From Flavobacteriaceae bacterium (GTDB lineage: Bacteria > Bacteroidota > Bacteroidia > Flavobacteriales > Flavobacteriaceae): a stretch of DNA of 64,000 nucleotides. Position numbers and translations under genes: made by a program. Below are positions 1 through 11,521 of the stretch, one piece after another. Every line of letters starts with the position of its first letter. The stretch's first letter is position 1. Under the pieces are notes generated by a model. That model did no database searches and had not been told where the DNA came from. It saw only the letters and a list, made by a program, of their open reading frames with translations. The stretch covers positions 62,001 to 126,000 of the forward strand of contig NVXD01000001.1 of assembly GCA_002746415.1 (NCBI GenBank), written 5' to 3'.

Positions 1-1
1 T

Positions 2-508
2 AGTGATAGGAAAAGTCGTGATAGAAATGCTTTTGAAGGCACTTCAATAGCGGAGTTACTAGCAAACACCTATATGAATTCTACAGATTTAACTTTTGCT
101 CAGGATACACCTTCCAACGGAGAATCCACTGTGATACTAATCAAGACCATTCCAAATGAAATGAAATATGACCTTACCGAATTTACGGTTGAAGCTGGAG
201 AACAAATTGAATTGGTTTTTGAAAACAATGATTTTATGCAGCACAATATTGTGATTACAAGCCCAGATAAAAAAGATATTGTTGGGGTGGCTTCTGATAA
301 ATTAGCAATGGATGCAAATGGATCTGATTTAAATTATGTTCCAGCAATTCCTGAAGTTTTGTTTGCAACTGCCATTGTAAACCCTGATGACAAGGTTATC
401 TTAAAATTTACCGCACCATCAGAACCTGGAATCTATCCCTACATCTGTACGTTCCCAGGACATTGGAGAATAATGCAAGGCAGCATGACAGTTGTGGCAA
501 GTAAATAA
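2..508 (+). CDS. C-terminal part of a cupredoxin (plastocyanin/azurin-like) domain protein, 5' end outside window
   Basis: The reading frame is open from base 2, so the start lies outside the window; the first ATG at 74 is probably internal. The visible 168 residues end in a type 1 copper fold. The likely copper ligands are the His of MQHNIVI, then Cys, His and Met in CTFPGHWRIMQGSM near the C-terminus. This spacing is typical of plastocyanin, azurin and auracyanin. In Bacteroidota and Planctomycetes such domains often end large exported proteins that also carry dehydrogenase or haem domains, so an electron-transfer role beside the sugar oxidoreductases downstream is plausible but inferred. 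It lies 43 bases upstream of the next gene on the same strand. Confidence 0.8.
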   Translation, partial: SDRKSRDRNAFEGTSIAELLANTYMNSTDLTFAQDTPSNGESTVILIKTIPNEMKYDLTEFTVEAGEQIELVFENNDFMQHNIVITSPDKKDIVGVASDKLAMDANGSDLNYVPAIPEVLFATAIVNPDDKVILKFTAPSEPGIYPYICTFPGHWRIMQGSMTVVASK

Positions 509-551
509 ATTTCTAAAAAAATTATTCAGTAAAAGATCATAACCAGTACCT

Positions 552-1412
552 ATGGCAATAAAAATACAATACGGTGTCAGCACTTGGCTTTGGACATCCC
601 CCTTTACAACTAAATCAGTTTCCTTATTTCCAAAAATCAAGGAGATGGGTTATGATGTTGTGGAAATTCCAATCGAAGACCCTGCATTGATCAATGGAAA
701 AGAAGTAAAAGCAGCTTTGGATCAGCATGGATTAAAAGCAGTTGCCTGTGGTGCTTTTGGCCCCACAAGAGATCTTACAAATGAGGATGCCAAAATTCAT
801 GAGAACTGCTTTCAATATATACAGGATAGTTTTGAACTATGTAATGAATGGGATACCACCTTTTTAGCAGGACCCATGTATTCAGCAGTTGGAAAGGCAA
901 GAATGGTATCTCCTGAGCAAAGAAAAATTGAATGGAACAGAGCCGTAACGAATATTTATAAAGTTTGCGAAATGGCAAAAAGCCAAGGGTTGTCCGTGGC
1001 ACTGGAACCTTTGAATAGATTTGAGTCTGATATGATAAATACCGCAGAAGATGTAATGAGGCTTATAAAAGAAGTGAATCACGAAAGTGCTAAGGTACTT
1101 TTAGATGGTTTCCATATGGCCATTGAAGAAACCAATTTAGAAAAAGCCATCCTCACCGCTGGAGATAAATTAATCCATGTTCAGGTCTCAGAGAACTATA
1201 GAGGCACACCAGGCACTGGGCAGACACCATGGAATGATTTTAAAAGTGGATTGGAAAAAATAAATTATGAAGGCGCAATGTCCATTGAAAGTTTTAATCC
1301 AGGAAATAATGAATTGGCCGGAGCAGTTTGCATATGGAAAAATTTAGCTGAAAACCAGGATGATTTTGCCTCAGAAGGACTTGCCTTCCTAAAGAAAACA
1401 TTTAATACATAA
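552..1412 (+). CDS. Sugar isomerase/epimerase TIM barrel, D-tagatose 3-epimerase-like
   Basis: This 286-residue protein has the AP-endonuclease-2-type TIM barrel of ketose 3-epimerases. The four likely metal ligands are E152 (in ALEPLNRFE), D185 (LLDGFHM), H209 (IHVQ) and E246 (SIESF). That is nearly the same numbering as the D-tagatose 3-epimerase family (E152, D185, H211, E246), so the active site looks complete. There is no signal peptide, so it is cytoplasmic. It precedes a Gfo/Idh/MocA gene by 9 bases. Such pairs commonly act on keto-sugars or inositol-like compounds. The substrate cannot be read from the sequence. Confidence 0.85.
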   Translation: MAIKIQYGVSTWLWTSPFTTKSVSLFPKIKEMGYDVVEIPIEDPALINGKEVKAALDQHGLKAVACGAFGPTRDLTNEDAKIHENCFQYIQDSFELCNEWDTTFLAGPMYSAVGKARMVSPEQRKIEWNRAVTNIYKVCEMAKSQGLSVALEPLNRFESDMINTAEDVMRLIKEVNHESAKVLLDGFHMAIEETNLEKAILTAGDKLIHVQVSENYRGTPGTGQTPWNDFKSGLEKINYEGAMSIESFNPGNNELAGAVCIWKNLAENQDDFASEGLAFLKKTFNT

Positions 1413-1421
1413 AAGAAACAC

Positions 1422-2497
1422 ATGAATACTAAAATAATGAACATCGCAATAGTAGGCCTAGGTTTTGGTGCGGAATTCATCCCCATATATCAAAAGCATC
1501 CCAACGCGAATCTAATAGCTATATCACAGCGCACACAATCCAAACTGGATGAAATTGGAGATGCCTTTGGAATTAAAAAAAGATACACCTCTTATGATGA
1601 GCTTTTAAAAGATCCAGAAATTGACGCTGTTCATATAAACACTCCAATCCCAGACCACGGTATTCAATCTATAAAGGCATTAAAAGCAGGCAAGCATGTA
1701 GCATGTACTGTCCCTATGGCAACCACCGTTGCCGAATGCGAAGAAATTGTAGCCTTGACTAAGGAAAAAGGACTTACCTATATGATGATGAGGAATTAGG
1801 AAAGGTTCAGTTTTTAAAAGCAAGCCATCAACAGGACATGGATGGATGGCCAAATTACTGGCCAGGATTGCCTCCAATGCATTACGCTACACATTGCATT
1901 GGACCCATTTTAGGTTTAACAAGAGGTGAAGCCGAATACGTTTCCTGTTTTGGTTCAGGAACCATTAGAGAAGAACTTATTCCACATTACAATTCTCCTT
2001 ATGCCATAGAATCTGCTCATATTAAATTTAGAAATTCTGATTTAAGCGCACAGGTTTATAGATCCCTATTTGATGTTGCTCGACAATACAGGGAGAGTTT
2101 TGAAGTATATGGCTCTAAAAAATCAGTGGAATGGCCGCTTATAGAAGGGCAACCTTTGGTGGTGCATACTGCAAAACGACCAGAACCTGAAATCCCAGAA
2201 GAAATGGAATGTCCGGATTTTGCAAAGTTACTGCCCAAAGAAATTCAGCATTTTACAACGAAAGGAGTATATGATACTGATGAACACCAACACCTTTCTT
2301 TTACTCAAGGTGGAGGACACGGTGGTTCTCATCCACATTTGGTGCATGAATTTGTCAATTCTTTACTTGAAAATAAATCCCCTTACCCCAATGCCATGCA
2401 GTCGGCGAACATGACTTGTGTTGGAATCTTGGCACATGAATCAGCTCAAAAAGGAGGAGCATTGCTTAAACTTCCAGAATTTACATTTAACACATAA
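1422..2497 (+). pseudogene. Gfo/Idh/MocA oxidoreductase disrupted by an out-of-frame internal deletion
   Basis: The N-terminal part (1422-1799) has the Rossmann start IAIVGLGFGAEFI and the cofactor-domain segment HVACTVPMATT, then hits a TAG at 1797. The C-terminal part is open in another frame and reads LYDDEELGKVQFLKAS from about 1778, continuing to 2497. At the join TATATGATGATGA can be read as GLTYMMM in one frame and LYDDEE in the other. In relatives about 20 residues normally separate these two motifs. This indicates a short deletion between near-identical repeats that also shifted the frame. The ATG at 1838 is internal and unlikely to be a natural start. A base-calling or assembly error is the alternative. 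Confidence 0.8.
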
Positions 2498-2557
2498 AAG
2501 GCAGTAACCACTCTATAACCATAGGATTACCCTTAAAGTCTAGTTCAATTACTAGCA

Positions 2558-2589
2558 AAAAAAGCTTTCAGTTTCCTGAAAGCTTTTTT
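2558..2589. terminator. Bidirectional intrinsic terminator between convergent genes
   Basis: A perfect 14-base inverted repeat (AAAAAAGCTTTCAG, loop TTTC, CTGAAAGCTTTTTT) has an A-run on one side and a T-run on the other, so it can work on both strands. It lies between the plus-strand Gfo/Idh pseudogene ending at 2497 and the minus-strand oxidoreductase ending at 2635. Confidence 0.9.
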
Positions 2590-2634
2590 CTTATAAATCC
2601 TGCATTTACATCTAAGCAAACACTACTTAAGATC

Positions 2635-3966
2635 TTAAATAACCACTGTTTTTCCTGGAATTGGCACGGCATATCTTCCATTAGCATCTGGAAGAGTTGG
2701 TGATTGAGAATCCCAATTCATTTCTTCTGGCATTAATTTTAGCTCTGAGTTCATAGCATCATCCCATGTTACTACCTTTCCACTGTATGTTGCCATTCTA
2801 CCTAAAATTGCACTCATCGTACTTTTTGCACCATACTCCGCATTGTTTATAACTCCCTTTTCCCTAATAGATGCAAATAACCTATTATGCTCTTCTTGAT
2901 ATGGGTTGTGCCCCTCAGAATTCGATATGTTATGCAGTACTTTTTTAGATAAATCAAAAATCTTAGCAACACCGGCATCATTGGTCTCAACGGTTCCGTT
3001 TGTTCCTTGAAAAACCTCTCCAACTTTATTCATGGTATTGGGTTGGTGACGGCATTGACTTGAAATTACTGCCCCTCCAGGATATTTAAATTCAACAAAA
3101 TGGTGGTCAAATATTTCGCCATGATCTTTCCCGTTCCGAACCAATCTTCCTCCCATTCCTTGAGCTGAAATAGGGTACTCTCCTATAAACCAGTTTGCCA
3201 CATCGATATTATGTATGTGTTGTTCTAAAATATGATCCCCACAAAGCCAATTAAAGTAATACCAGTTACGCATTTGATATTCCAATTCTGTCTGCTCTGG
3301 CAATCTTTTTCTAACCCATACTCCAGCACTGTTCCAATATACTTGCCCTGAAATAATTTTCCCAATGGACCCTGCTTGTATGGACGCTAATGTTTTTATG
3401 TAATTCTCTTGGTACCTTCTCTGAAGCCCTACGACCACATTCAATTTCTTTTGTTTTGCCAATTGTGCTATTTCAAGCACTTTTCTTACCCCAGGAGCAT
3501 CTGTTGCAACTGGTTTCTCCATAAAGACATGTTTATCATTTTCTATGGCATAGGCAAAATGATAGGGTCTAAATCCTGGTGGTGTTGCTAATATGACTAC
3601 ATCAGCTAAATCTATTGCTTTTTTATAGGCATCAAACCCATAAAATTTATGTTTCTCTTTAACATTGATCTTTTTCGTATCCTTGTAAGCTTCACTTAAA
3701 TTATTGAAACTAGAATTTAAACGGTCTTCAAAGGCATCAGCCATGGCCACTAATTCTACATTGTCATCCGCTTGAAGTGCTTGGTTTACGGCTCCTGATC
3801 CGCGCCCTCCACAACCAACAAGTGCAATTTTCAATTTTCTCTCATTGAATATGTTCGCCATACCTTCCATTTCCATAGCTGGTAATATTAACCCAGCTGA
3901 TAAAAGGGCTGAATTTTTCACAAAGCCTCTTCTAGATTCCTTAATTGCTTCATTTTTTGTTTTCAT
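2635..3966 (-). CDS. Tat-exported Gfo/Idh/MocA family oxidoreductase
   Basis: The 443-residue protein starts with a Tat-type leader (SRRGFVKNSALLSAG, about residues 11-25). The nucleotide-binding motif IALVGCGGRGSGAV follows, and the family's EKP motif is in FMEKPVATDA. The central CGDHILEQHIHNIDVANWF stretch is typical of the C-terminal alpha/beta domain. Export of an NAD(P)-dependent fold suggests tightly bound cofactor, as in glucose-fructose oxidoreductase or the GH109 glycosidases that share this fold. Either an oxidoreductase or a GH109-type mechanism is possible. It is the last gene of the minus-strand operon, 103 bases after the SUMF1-type gene, and ends at a strong terminator. Confidence 0.85.
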   Translation of the reverse strand: MKTKNEAIKESRRGFVKNSALLSAGLILPAMEMEGMANIFNERKLKIALVGCGGRGSGAVNQALQADDNVELVAMADAFEDRLNSSFNNLSEAYKDTKKINVKEKHKFYGFDAYKKAIDLADVVILATPPGFRPYHFAYAIENDKHVFMEKPVATDAPGVRKVLEIAQLAKQKKLNVVVGLQRRYQENYIKTLASIQAGSIGKIISGQVYWNSAGVWVRKRLPEQTELEYQMRNWYYFNWLCGDHILEQHIHNIDVANWFIGEYPISAQGMGGRLVRNGKDHGEIFDHHFVEFKYPGGAVISSQCRHQPNTMNKVGEVFQGTNGTVETNDAGVAKIFDLSKKVLHNISNSEGHNPYQEEHNRLFASIREKGVINNAEYGAKSTMSAILGRMATYSGKVVTWDDAMNSELKLMPEEMNWDSQSPTLPDANGRYAVPIPGKTVVI

Positions 3967-4069
3967 TCTATTATTTTTTCTATAATTATTGAACTCCTTT
4001 TTAACAAATTAGAACTTAAAGTTAACAAGAAAACAAACAGTTTTCTAAAAATTATTTTTCCTATAGATA

Positions 4070-5026
4070 CTACTCATCTCTTAACCAATATTTGTTTAAG
4101 TCTTCCTCGTTGGGCACATCACTTGTACTTACTATCCTAAAACCTACAAACGGAGCATCAGTATTCCACCATTTACTCTTTGGGAATTGAGGATCCCTAC
4201 TTTTCCAAATTGCACTAGAGGCTCTCCTTGATGCACTTCTGAGTTGATGCTCTTTAGACTTGAACGAACCTCCTCTAACAACTACAGGATACTCTTTTGT
4301 AATTGGCTGAAAGGAAACACCTTTATCATTGTATGCATCAGGTTTATATTGATCCAAAGTCCATTCTGCAACATTACCATACATATCATATAGACCCCAT
4401 GGATTGGGTTTTTTCTCCCCTACTTTATGATAGGTATTCAAACTATTATACTCATACCAAGCAAAGTCTTTTAATTTTGAAGGGTCATTGCCAAAAAAGA
4501 AAGTGGTTTCACTACCAGATCGGGCAGCATACTCCCATTCTGCCTCTGTTGGCAATCTATAAAAACGACCCGTCTTCGCGGAGAGCCATTCACAGAATTT
4601 AGAAGCTGCATAAAGTGTTGTATTCCCTACAGGCAAATCCTTACTTGTTCCCATTCCCAAACTCATATCAACATAAGGCACAGTTGCTCCTGCAACCGCA
4701 TCAACTTCAATACTTATTTGATTCTCTTTAGTATGTGCTATTGCATCTATTGAACGCTGTAAAAAAAGGTTATAAAGATCCCATGTAATCTCATATTTAG
4801 ACATCAGAAAAGATTTAATTTCCATCTCATGTTTAGGGCCTTCGTCATTTTTTCTTCCCAATTCCTCATCTGGGCTACCCATAACAAATTTTCCAGATGG
4901 AATTTGCACCATTTCAATAGTTAAATCAGTCCCAGTAAATTGCTGCGTGAAATCTGTCTGCTGGGACCATAATATTTGTGTGATAAATACTGCTAAAAAA
5001 CATATAAACTGACACTCCTTTATCAT
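4070..5026 (-). CDS. Exported SUMF1/formylglycine-generating-enzyme-like protein
   Basis: The frame extends to 5062, but the ATG at 5026 is preferred: it lies 7 bases after the upstream stop and gives a clean signal peptide (MIKECQFICFLAVFITQILWSQ). The mature part has the C-type-lectin-like FGE-sulfatase fold: IPSGKFVMGSPDEE, YEITWDLYNLF, LPTEAEWEYAARSG, NPWGLYDMYGNVAEW and VVRGGSFKSKEHQLRSASRR. The paired cysteines of true formylglycine-generating enzymes are absent in the GGSF segment, so sulfatase activation is unlikely. No sulfatase is present in the window. A structural, binding or different enzymatic role is left open. About 318 residues. Confidence 0.8.
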   Translation of the reverse strand: MIKECQFICFLAVFITQILWSQQTDFTQQFTGTDLTIEMVQIPSGKFVMGSPDEELGRKNDEGPKHEMEIKSFLMSKYEITWDLYNLFLQRSIDAIAHTKENQISIEVDAVAGATVPYVDMSLGMGTSKDLPVGNTTLYAASKFCEWLSAKTGRFYRLPTEAEWEYAARSGSETTFFFGNDPSKLKDFAWYEYNSLNTYHKVGEKKPNPWGLYDMYGNVAEWTLDQYKPDAYNDKGVSFQPITKEYPVVVRGGSFKSKEHQLRSASRRASSAIWKSRDPQFPKSKWWNTDAPFVGFRIVSTSDVPNEEDLNKYWLRDE

Positions 5027-5033
5027 CTCCTTA

Positions 5034-5963
5034 TTAATAATTATCACTGTTTTTATAAGCATCTATAACTGCTAACTCACCTTTCTTACCCTCTAGTGAA
5101 TTGCCGTGCTCCATTCCAATGACACCCTTAAAATCTTTACTATGGATGTATTTAAACACATTTCTATAATTTATTTCTCCTGTCGTAGGCTCATTTCTTC
5201 CAGGATTGTCTCCTACCTGGAAATAGGCTATTTCCTCCCAAGAAGCCTCAATATTTGGGATTAAATTCCCTTCCTGTATCTGCTGGTGGTATATATCGAA
5301 TAAAATTTTGCAAGATGGACTATCTACTGCCTTACATATTTCATATGCCTGTGGGCTTTCAGAAAGAAATTGACCAGGGTGATTCCTAAAATTTAAAGGC
5401 TCCAATACCATAACAATGCCATGAGGCTCAAGAATTGCACTTGCTCGCTTCAGCGTCTCAACAACATTCGCCGTTTGATATGCTTTTTTTAATTTTAAAT
5501 CCACATGACCTGGAACTACAGTGACCCATTTAGCATTGACCCGTTTTGCAACTGCTACTGACTCCTGAATTTCCTTTAAGAATTTTTCTCGTAAGGAGCT
5601 GTCATTATTAGTTAGGTTAGGCTTGTTCCAATATATTTCATGCGCTACAAAAACACCCATCTTCATATTGTGCTTTACTAAGGTCTTTGATATGGCTTCT
5701 TGCAGTTCTACAGTTCTGTTCTTCATTCCATTGTCCTCAAAGGCAGTAAACCCCTGAGCGGCCATAAATTCAATTTGCGCTATTGGGTCATCCCCAGCAT
5801 GGTTCTTGAACATTCCTAAATGAGGGGCATAGTTCATCTTAAAATCATACTTTTTAGATGAAAATTTAGATGCCGTATCAGCTGCCATACTTAAGTTGAT
5901 TCCTCCAAGGCCAATAGCAGCAGTACCCAATATTTTCTGTTTTACAAAATCTCTTCTTTTCAT
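5034..5963 (-). CDS. Tat-exported hydroxypyruvate isomerase-like TIM barrel protein
   Basis: The 309-residue protein opens with a short Tat-like leader (MKRRDFVKQKILGTAAIGLGG). A xylose-isomerase-like TIM barrel follows. Hyi-type motifs are VLEPLN with its metal-binding Glu, ILFDIYHQQ, and VGDNPGRNEPTTGEINY near the C-terminus. Export is unusual for a hydroxypyruvate isomerase, so the real substrate is probably an extracytoplasmic keto-sugar or glycoside. Export and proximity to a Tat-exported Gfo/Idh protein fit periplasmic oxidation followed by isomerisation or elimination, which is an inference. It sits 73 bases downstream of the GH2 gene and 7 bases upstream of the SUMF1-type gene. Confidence 0.8.
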   Translation of the reverse strand: MKRRDFVKQKILGTAAIGLGGINLSMAADTASKFSSKKYDFKMNYAPHLGMFKNHAGDDPIAQIEFMAAQGFTAFEDNGMKNRTVELQEAISKTLVKHNMKMGVFVAHEIYWNKPNLTNNDSSLREKFLKEIQESVAVAKRVNAKWVTVVPGHVDLKLKKAYQTANVVETLKRASAILEPHGIVMVLEPLNFRNHPGQFLSESPQAYEICKAVDSPSCKILFDIYHQQIQEGNLIPNIEASWEEIAYFQVGDNPGRNEPTTGEINYRNVFKYIHSKDFKGVIGMEHGNSLEGKKGELAVIDAYKNSDNY

Positions 5964-6036
5964 ATTTTATTTAATTGAAATAACCAATACTAAAAATAGT
6001 AAAACTATGACTGGAAATTTTTTAATTAGTTGGGTT

Positions 6037-9177
<3,141 letters not shown>

Positions 9178-9312
9178 TTATTGATCGAAATAATTAAGAT
9201 CAACCTTCAAAAAAAGTTTGGTCTTTACATAGTAGATGCCAAACAAATACTCTTTATAAACCTAAAACTAGATGCTTTTAAACCATATACACCATCAAAA
9301 CATAAATATAAC

Positions 9313-9321
9313 CAAAATATA
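9313..9321 (-). promoter_or_regulatory. Possible -7 box for the GH2 operon
   Basis: On the minus strand this reads TATATTTTG, one base longer than the Bacteroidota -7 consensus TAnnTTTG. It sits 2 bases from the inverted repeat at 9324-9342 and mirrors the galT -7 box on the other side, as expected of divergent promoters sharing one operator. No convincing -33 TTG was found. Confidence 0.35.
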
Positions 9322-9323
9322 TT

Positions 9324-9342
9324 AAACGTAAAACATACATTT
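9324..9342. promoter_or_regulatory. Operator-like inverted repeat, copy 1 (galT / GH2 divergent region)
   Basis: The sequence is AAACGTA-AAACA-TACATTT, an imperfect inverted repeat with arms AAAnGTA and TACnTTT and a 5-base spacer. The same pattern with identical spacing occurs at 23280, 23419, 26029 and 26850. Here it lies between the divergent promoters of galT and the LacZ-type operon, directly upstream of the galT -7 box. Confidence 0.6.
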
Positions 9343-9344
9343 AT

Positions 9345-9352
9345 TATATTTG
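9345..9352 (+). promoter_or_regulatory. galT promoter -7 box
   Basis: TATATTTG is an exact match to the Bacteroidota -7 consensus TAnnTTTG, 40 bases upstream of the galT ATG. It begins 2 bases after the operator-like repeat. The same arrangement is present before galK at 26871. Confidence 0.6.
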
Positions 9353-9392
9353 ACGGCAACAGATGATAATGCAGAAAACGGGATAATAAAAA

Positions 9393-10430
9393 ATGTACGC
9401 AACACTTAATACAGCACCTCATAGACGGTATAATATTTTAACAGGAGAATGGATTTTAGTTTCACCACACCGAAATAAAAGGCCTTGGCAGGGCAAAAAA
9501 GATGTAGCAGCACCAGCCCAAACTATTGCATATGACAAAGATTGTTTTTTATGCCCCGACAACCTAAGAGCCAATGGTAGTACTAACCCAAATTATAAAG
9601 GGGTATACAGTTTTGTGAACGATTATGCTGCAATCAACAATCATGCAGAATATAAGGAATATAATGATGGGTTATTGACCGCAGAAACAGAAACAGGAAT
9701 ATGCAAAGTCATTTGTTTTTCTGATGACCATTCCTTGACTCTTCCCTTGATGACTGCTTCTCAAATAACTGCTGTGATTCAAACTTGGAAAAGTGAATAT
9801 CTTCAATTAGGAGCAAAACAAGATATTAATTACGTACAAATTTTTGAAAACAAGGGCGCAATAATGGGTTGTAGCAATCCCCATCCACATGGTCAAATAT
9901 GGGCACATCGGTCCGTACCTGTTGAAATCTTAAAGAAAAATAAAATGCAGCAGGTATTTTGGGAGCAAAATAAAAAAAGCCTGTTATCGGAATATCTTGA
10001 GCAAGAACTTAAATGCAATAAAAGAATTGTACTTCAAAATGAACATTTTGTTGCCCTAGTACCATTTTGGGCAGTTTGGCCTTATGAAATCATGATTCTA
10101 CCCAAGAACCACTACCAACACATTGGTCAGTTAAGTGTTGATGAAGAAAAAACCTTTGCCGAAATCATCAAAAAAGTGACTATAAAATATGACAACCTCT
10201 TTGAAACCTCTTTTCCATATTCCGCAGGAATACACCAATGTCCCACCGATGGACCGGCTCATCCTGAATGGCATTTTCATATGTTGTTTTACCCTCCCTT
10301 ATTAAGGTCTTCTGAAGTTAAAAAATTTATGGTAGGATATGAAATGTTTGCCACTCCCCAACGAGATATAACCGCTGAATCTGCGGCCAATACCTTAAGA
10401 AACCTAAAAGACATACATTTCAGCCTTTAA
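9393..10430 (+). CDS. galT: Galactose-1-phosphate uridylyltransferase (Leloir pathway)
   Basis: This enzyme exchanges UMP between UDP-glucose and galactose-1-phosphate. The 345-residue protein has the N-terminal RRYNILTGEWILVSPHR motif and the active-site HPHGQ at residues 164-168. H166 is the expected uridylylated nucleophile, with the same numbering as the E. coli enzyme. Zinc ligands are probably C51, C54, H113 and H164. The C-terminal HPEWHFHMLFYPPLLRS segment is also family-typical. It is cytoplasmic. It is followed 47 bases later by a LacI-type regulator, probably co-transcribed. The partner kinase galK is about 16 kb away behind the same operator-like repeat. No galE is present in the window. 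Confidence 0.95.
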   Translation: MYATLNTAPHRRYNILTGEWILVSPHRNKRPWQGKKDVAAPAQTIAYDKDCFLCPDNLRANGSTNPNYKGVYSFVNDYAAINNHAEYKEYNDGLLTAETETGICKVICFSDDHSLTLPLMTASQITAVIQTWKSEYLQLGAKQDINYVQIFENKGAIMGCSNPHPHGQIWAHRSVPVEILKKNKMQQVFWEQNKKSLLSEYLEQELKCNKRIVLQNEHFVALVPFWAVWPYEIMILPKNHYQHIGQLSVDEEKTFAEIIKKVTIKYDNLFETSFPYSAGIHQCPTDGPAHPEWHFHMLFYPPLLRSSEVKKFMVGYEMFATPQRDITAESAANTLRNLKDIHFSL

Positions 10431-10477
10431 TAAATACAAGTCCGAAACACTATTTTGCCAAAAAAACACCACTAATT

Positions 10478-11497
10478 ATGAAACAAAAGGTAACCCTGAA
10501 AATATTGTCGGAAATACTCAATGTTTCTATTTCTACCGTTTCCAAATCATTATCGGACAGTGGTGACATAAGTGTTTCCACCAAGAAACGGGTTCTAAAA
10601 ATGGCCAAACACTATAACTACAAGCCTAATCCCATGGCCAGTAGTTTAAAAACAAATAGAACACGTATTATCGGGGTAGTAATTCCCGAAATCTATTCCC
10701 ACTTTTTCGCTGAAGTCCTCTTAGGGATAGAAAATGAGGTTAGAAAACAAGGCTATCAAGTTATTATTATTTTTTCAAGTAATTCCTTTAAAAAAGAAAC
10801 AAATGCAATGGATCTTTTTTTAAATGGCTTTGTAGATGGTGTGATTTTATCCCTCGCTACAGAGACCTTTTTTAAAGATGATTTTTCTCATTTGCAAAGT
10901 GCAATAGACAATAAGTTACCACTGGTTTTGTTTGACAGAACTACGGATAAAATTGAATGTGACAAAATAGTAATAGATGATTATGAAATCACTGTAAAAG
11001 CTACAAATAGCTTAATTAAACAAGGTTGTAAAAACATAGTATTTTATTCAAACTTAGATAAAATTGGAGTTGACAAAATGAGAATTGAAGGTTACAAACA
11101 CAGTATAACAACACATTCTAATTATACTAATGAGGGTGTTGTTTTATCGTTGTCTGATTCAGGTACTATAAAAACTCTATTCTCAAATTATTTGGATAAT
11201 AATGTAGTTGATGCAATCATAGCAAGTGATGAATTAGCTTCCATAAACATATTAAATGTTGCCAAAACAAAAGGTTATAAAATACCTAAAGATATATCTG
11301 TTATTGGATTTACTGACGGATTGTTATCAATAAACGCTGCACCTTCCTTAACCTCTGTCAATCAAAAAGCAATTCAAATGGGCAGTGACTCTGTGAAGAC
11401 CTTAATAAACCGTATTAACAACAATAATGCTCCTATCACTACCCAAACATTAAATGCTTTTTTAACTGAAAGAGAGTCTACAAAAAAATCATTATAA
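10478..11497 (+). CDS. LacI/GalR-family transcriptional regulator
   Basis: The 339-residue protein begins with a LacI-type helix-turn-helix (VTLKILSEILNVSISTVSKSLSD, residues about 4-26) and hinge (YNYKPNPMASSLK). A periplasmic-binding-protein-like effector domain follows (RIIGVVIPEIYSHFFAEVLLGIE, and DAIIASDELASINIL near residue 250). It sits directly downstream of galT, so the effector is probably galactose or a related sugar. It is one of two candidate regulators for the repeated operator in this window. The other is the NUDIX-type protein at 26097. LacI-family operators usually centre on CG, which the repeat does not, so this is the weaker candidate. Confidence 0.9.
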   Translation: MKQKVTLKILSEILNVSISTVSKSLSDSGDISVSTKKRVLKMAKHYNYKPNPMASSLKTNRTRIIGVVIPEIYSHFFAEVLLGIENEVRKQGYQVIIIFSSNSFKKETNAMDLFLNGFVDGVILSLATETFFKDDFSHLQSAIDNKLPLVLFDRTTDKIECDKIVIDDYEITVKATNSLIKQGCKNIVFYSNLDKIGVDKMRIEGYKHSITTHSNYTNEGVVLSLSDSGTIKTLFSNYLDNNVVDAIIASDELASINILNVAKTKGYKIPKDISVIGFTDGLLSINAAPSLTSVNQKAIQMGSDSVKTLINRINNNNAPITTQTLNAFLTERESTKKSL

Positions 11498-11521
11498 CAA
11501 TCTCCTAAAATAAAGTACCAT

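Noticed and set aside
1838-2497. Independent short oxidoreductase starting at 1838
   Set aside because: Family sequence continues upstream of that ATG in the same frame to about 1778, and the Rossmann half is in the preceding frame, so it is one broken gene.
4070-5062. Start of the SUMF1-type gene at 5062
   Set aside because: That start would overlap the upstream gene by 29 bases and spoil the signal peptide; the ATG at 5026 fits better.
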